64,000 bases of DNA from Comamonas antarctica. GTDB taxonomy: Bacteria > Pseudomonadota > Gammaproteobacteria > Burkholderiales > Burkholderiaceae_C. Numbering within the stretch: the first letter of the stretch is position 1; each line of letters starts with the position of its first letter. Under the pieces are notes generated by a model. That model did no database searches, was not told the origin of the DNA, and saw nothing but the letters and a program-made list of their open reading frames with translations. The DNA lies in contig NZ_CP054840.1 of assembly GCF_013363755.1 (NCBI RefSeq), positions 2,783,501-2,847,500 on the forward strand, in the 5' to 3' direction. Shown one piece after another: positions 61,848 through 64,000 of the stretch. A program made the translations under genes and the position numbers.

Positions 61848-63224
61848 ATGCACTCTGATCTTTGCTCCACGCGCGCCAACGTGCGCAGCGGCGAATGCCG
61901 CGCCACCGATCTGCTCCAAGCCGCCATCGAGACGGCCCGCTCTGCGGTCTGCGACCATGTGTTTGCGCAGACCCTGTTCGACAGTGCCATGCACGATGCG
62001 GCACGCGCCGCGCCGCAGCTGCCGCTGGCCGGACTGCCGGTCACGGTCAAAGACCTTTTCGACCTGCAGGGCACGCGCAGCGCCGCGAGTTCGCTGGTGC
62101 TCGCGGATGCACCCGTGGCCACGCATGACAGCCCGGCCGTGGCACGCCTGCGCGCCGCGGGCGCGGCCATCATCGGCCGCACCCACATGGTGGAGTTCGC
62201 CTACTCGGGCGTGGGCGTCAACCCGCATTTCGGCACGCCTGCGGCCTATGACGCGCGCTTCGGCGCACTGCCCGGTCCGGCACGCGTGAGCGGCGGATCG
62301 TCGTCGGGCGCAGCGGTGTCGGTGGCCAGCGGCGCGGCCTATGTGGGCCTGGGCTCGGACACCGGCGGCTCGATCCGCATCCCCGCGGCGCTGTGCGGCC
62401 TGGTCGGCTTCAAGAACACCGCGCGCCTCACGCCGCTGCAGGGCACGGTGCCGCTGTCGCCCACGCTCGATACGGCCTGCGCCATCACGCGCAGCGTGCG
62501 CGATGCGATCCTGGTGCATGAGATCCTCGCCGCACGCACCGTCACGCGCAGCAGCGCCGGCATCGCCGAATGGCGCCTGGCCGTGCCGCGCCAGCTGTTC
62601 TTCGACGATATCGAACCCGCGGTGCTGCAGGCCTTCGAGCGCAGCCTGGCGCAGCTGCGCGCCGCCGGTGCGCAGATCGTCGACATCGACCTGCCCGAAC
62701 TCGACACGCTCGCGCACATCAACGACCATGGCAGCTTCTCGGGCGCCGAAAGCTATGCCTGGCACCGCCCGCTGCTGGCGCGCGCCGATGCGCTGGGCCG
62801 GCCCTACGATCCGCGCGTGCGCAGCCGCATCGAACGCGGCGCCAGCATGACGGCCGCGCAATACATCGATTTGCACCATGCGCGCAACCAGTGGATCGCG
62901 CGCATGGAGCAGGCACTGGCCGGCTATGACGCGTTGCTCTCGCCCACCGTGCCCATCCTGGCGCCAAGCATCGACAGCGTGGCGCCGGCCGACGGCCTCG
63001 ATGCCGCAGTGGATGCGCGCCGCGATGCCGGCTTCCAGCGCGCCAACACGCTGCTGCTGCGCAATCCCAGCGTGGTCAACATGCTCGACGGCTGCGCGCT
63101 GTCGCTGCCCTGCCACCAGCAGGGCGAGCTGCCGGTCGGAATGATGGTCTGGCACGGCGGCATGCATGATGACGCGGTGCTGGCCGTGAGCCAGCAGATC
63201 GAAGGCATACTCCAAGCCGCGTAG
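61848..63224 (+). CDS. Amidase-signature family hydrolase
   Basis: A 458-residue enzyme with a complete Ser-cisSer-Lys triad: Lys68 in LPVTVKDLFD, cis-Ser151 in VSGGSSSGAAVSVASG and nucleophile Ser175 in GSDTGGSIRIPAALCG (24 residues apart, as in characterised members). It hydrolyses a carboxamide; GatA, glutamyl-tRNA amidotransferase, is unlikely because gatB and gatC are absent and the C-terminal region differs. Substrate unknown. It is followed by a flavin amine oxidase gene, which would fit a small nitrogen-compound catabolic unit. Confidence 0.9.
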   Translation: MHSDLCSTRANVRSGECRATDLLQAAIETARSAVCDHVFAQTLFDSAMHDAARAAPQLPLAGLPVTVKDLFDLQGTRSAASSLVLADAPVATHDSPAVARLRAAGAAIIGRTHMVEFAYSGVGVNPHFGTPAAYDARFGALPGPARVSGGSSSGAAVSVASGAAYVGLGSDTGGSIRIPAALCGLVGFKNTARLTPLQGTVPLSPTLDTACAITRSVRDAILVHEILAARTVTRSSAGIAEWRLAVPRQLFFDDIEPAVLQAFERSLAQLRAAGAQIVDIDLPELDTLAHINDHGSFSGAESYAWHRPLLARADALGRPYDPRVRSRIERGASMTAAQYIDLHHARNQWIARMEQALAGYDALLSPTVPILAPSIDSVAPADGLDAAVDARRDAGFQRANTLLLRNPSVVNMLDGCALSLPCHQQGELPVGMMVWHGGMHDDAVLAVSQQIEGILQAA

Positions 63225-63280
63225 CGACTGCGCCCTCCCCCGGCGCTGCGGCGCCGGCCCTCTCCGACCACCACTCTCCC

Positions 63281-64000
63281 ATGAACATCGCCATCGTGGG
63301 TGCCGGCGCCACCGGCATCGCCACTGCGTACGCGCTTGCGCAAAGCGGCCACGCCATTACGGTCTATGACCGCCACGGCAGCGCCGCCGAAGGCGCGAGC
63401 TTTGCGCCCACGGGCTGGCTTGCGCCGGCCCTGCTGCAACCCTGGAGCGCGCCGGGGCTGCGTGCGCCCTCTTCCCAGCTGCGCCTGGGCGGCGGCTTGC
63501 GCGGCGCCGATCTTTCCTGGCTCTGGCGCTGGCGCCAGGCCGGCCGGCGCATCCGCCGCGCGCCCGAGCGCATCGACCCGGCGCTGGCCGCCATCGAACG
63601 GCTGAGCCAGTACAGCCGCCAGCTGCGCGACAACGACCCGATCGCCATCGACCAGGACCTGCAAGCGCACAACGGTGCGCTGGTGCTGCTGCGCAGCGAG
63701 GCCACGCTGGCACGCCTCGCGCCCGCGCTCACCGTACTGGCCGACGCCGGCGTGGGCGTGCAGCGCATCGATGCCGCGCAGGCGCGCCAGCTCGAGCCCG
63801 GCCTGGCCGCCGACTTTGCGCTGGCCGGCGCGCTCAACCTGCCCGAGGCCGCCACCGCCAACAACCGTCTCTGGGTCCAGCTGCAGCGTTTCGCCGCACA
63901 GCAGCTGGGCGTGCAGTTCGTGTTCGATGCGCAGGTCAGCCGGCTGCAGCTGGCACCGGCGCGGGTGCTGCTCAAGGGCGAATCGAGCGCGCGCGCCCAC
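63281..64000 (+). CDS. DadA-like FAD-dependent D-amino-acid/amine oxidoreductase, 3' end outside window
   Basis: The first 240 codons are present and the frame is open to the window edge. It begins MNIAIVGAGATGIATAYALAQSGHAITVYDR, the FAD dinucleotide-binding GxGxxG with the terminal acidic residue. GASFAPTGWLAPALLQPW and the LPEAATANNRLWVQLQRFA segment resemble DadA (D-amino-acid dehydrogenase), where the latter reads near DETGDC. The substrate-binding part is not in the window. It starts 56 bases after the amidase in the same direction. Confidence 0.85.
   Translation, partial: MNIAIVGAGATGIATAYALAQSGHAITVYDRHGSAAEGASFAPTGWLAPALLQPWSAPGLRAPSSQLRLGGGLRGADLSWLWRWRQAGRRIRRAPERIDPALAAIERLSQYSRQLRDNDPIAIDQDLQAHNGALVLLRSEATLARLAPALTVLADAGVGVQRIDAAQARQLEPGLAADFALAGALNLPEAATANNRLWVQLQRFAAQQLGVQFVFDAQVSRLQLAPARVLLKGESSARAH

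Noticed and set aside
61848-63224. GatA subunit of the glutamyl-tRNA amidotransferase
   Set aside because: gatC and gatB are not adjacent and the product lacks GatA-specific C-terminal features; a generic amidase fits better.

Overview
The window is 64 kb of a high-GC chromosome of a betaproteobacterium, order Burkholderiales and most likely family Comamonadaceae (Acidovorax/Comamonas-like). This rests on protein character, on conserved Burkholderiales neighbourhoods (carA-carB-greA-DUF4149, rlmE-ftsH-folP-glmM, pstSCAB-phoU-phoBR) and on intergenic palindromes typical of that family; genus and species cannot be fixed from the sequence alone. Almost everything is housekeeping: no transposase, integrase, CRISPR array, tRNA or rRNA was seen.

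Layout. 1-4982: the 3' part of a diguanylate cyclase, a thioredoxin-like protein, rnhA, a methyltransferase head-to-head with gloB, an MltD-type lytic transglycosylase and a MAPEG protein. 5000-10149: recR, ybaB and dnaX (with an A9 slippage tract) on the minus strand, a 91-bp tandem repeat, a chemotaxis receptor and the SRP RNA gene. 10150-13988: an HI0933-type flavoprotein, trxA, rho and a type B L31 gene. 14225-16615: one AT-rich accessory gene for a ~796-aa ankyrin-repeat protein, the only clearly foreign-looking locus. 16797-19861: a GT-C-type membrane glycosyltransferase coupled to a MATE transporter.

19862-31684 is a phosphate/polyphosphate block. The minus-strand operon pstS-pstC-pstA-pstB-phoU-phoB-phoR imports phosphate and senses it. 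It is followed by ppx, ppk and a second short Ppx/GppA gene. Predicted Pho boxes with correctly spaced -10 elements lie upstream of both pstS and ppk, so uptake and storage are probably co-induced by PhoB.

31834-46068 holds a PAS-GGDEF-EAL protein, the rlmE-ftsH-folP-glmM cluster, yhbY, a small glycosyltransferase-like gene, a DUF4149 membrane protein, greA and carAB. 46448-61641 is the classic envelope/translation cluster, all on the minus strand: rpsB-tsf-pyrH-frr-uppS-cdsA-dxr-rseP-bamA-skp-lpxD-fabZ-lpxA-lpxB-rnhB, then a TrmH-family rRNA methyltransferase. It links ribosome function, isoprenoid and phospholipid precursors, lipid A synthesis and outer-membrane protein assembly. 61848-64000 carries an amidase and the start of a DadA-like flavin oxidoreductase that runs off the window.

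Most worth a second look: the A9 tract in dnaX that would end translation at the domain III boundary in either alternative frame, the ankyrin-repeat protein, the paired Pho boxes, and intergenic repeats, one of which supplies the end of rnhB.
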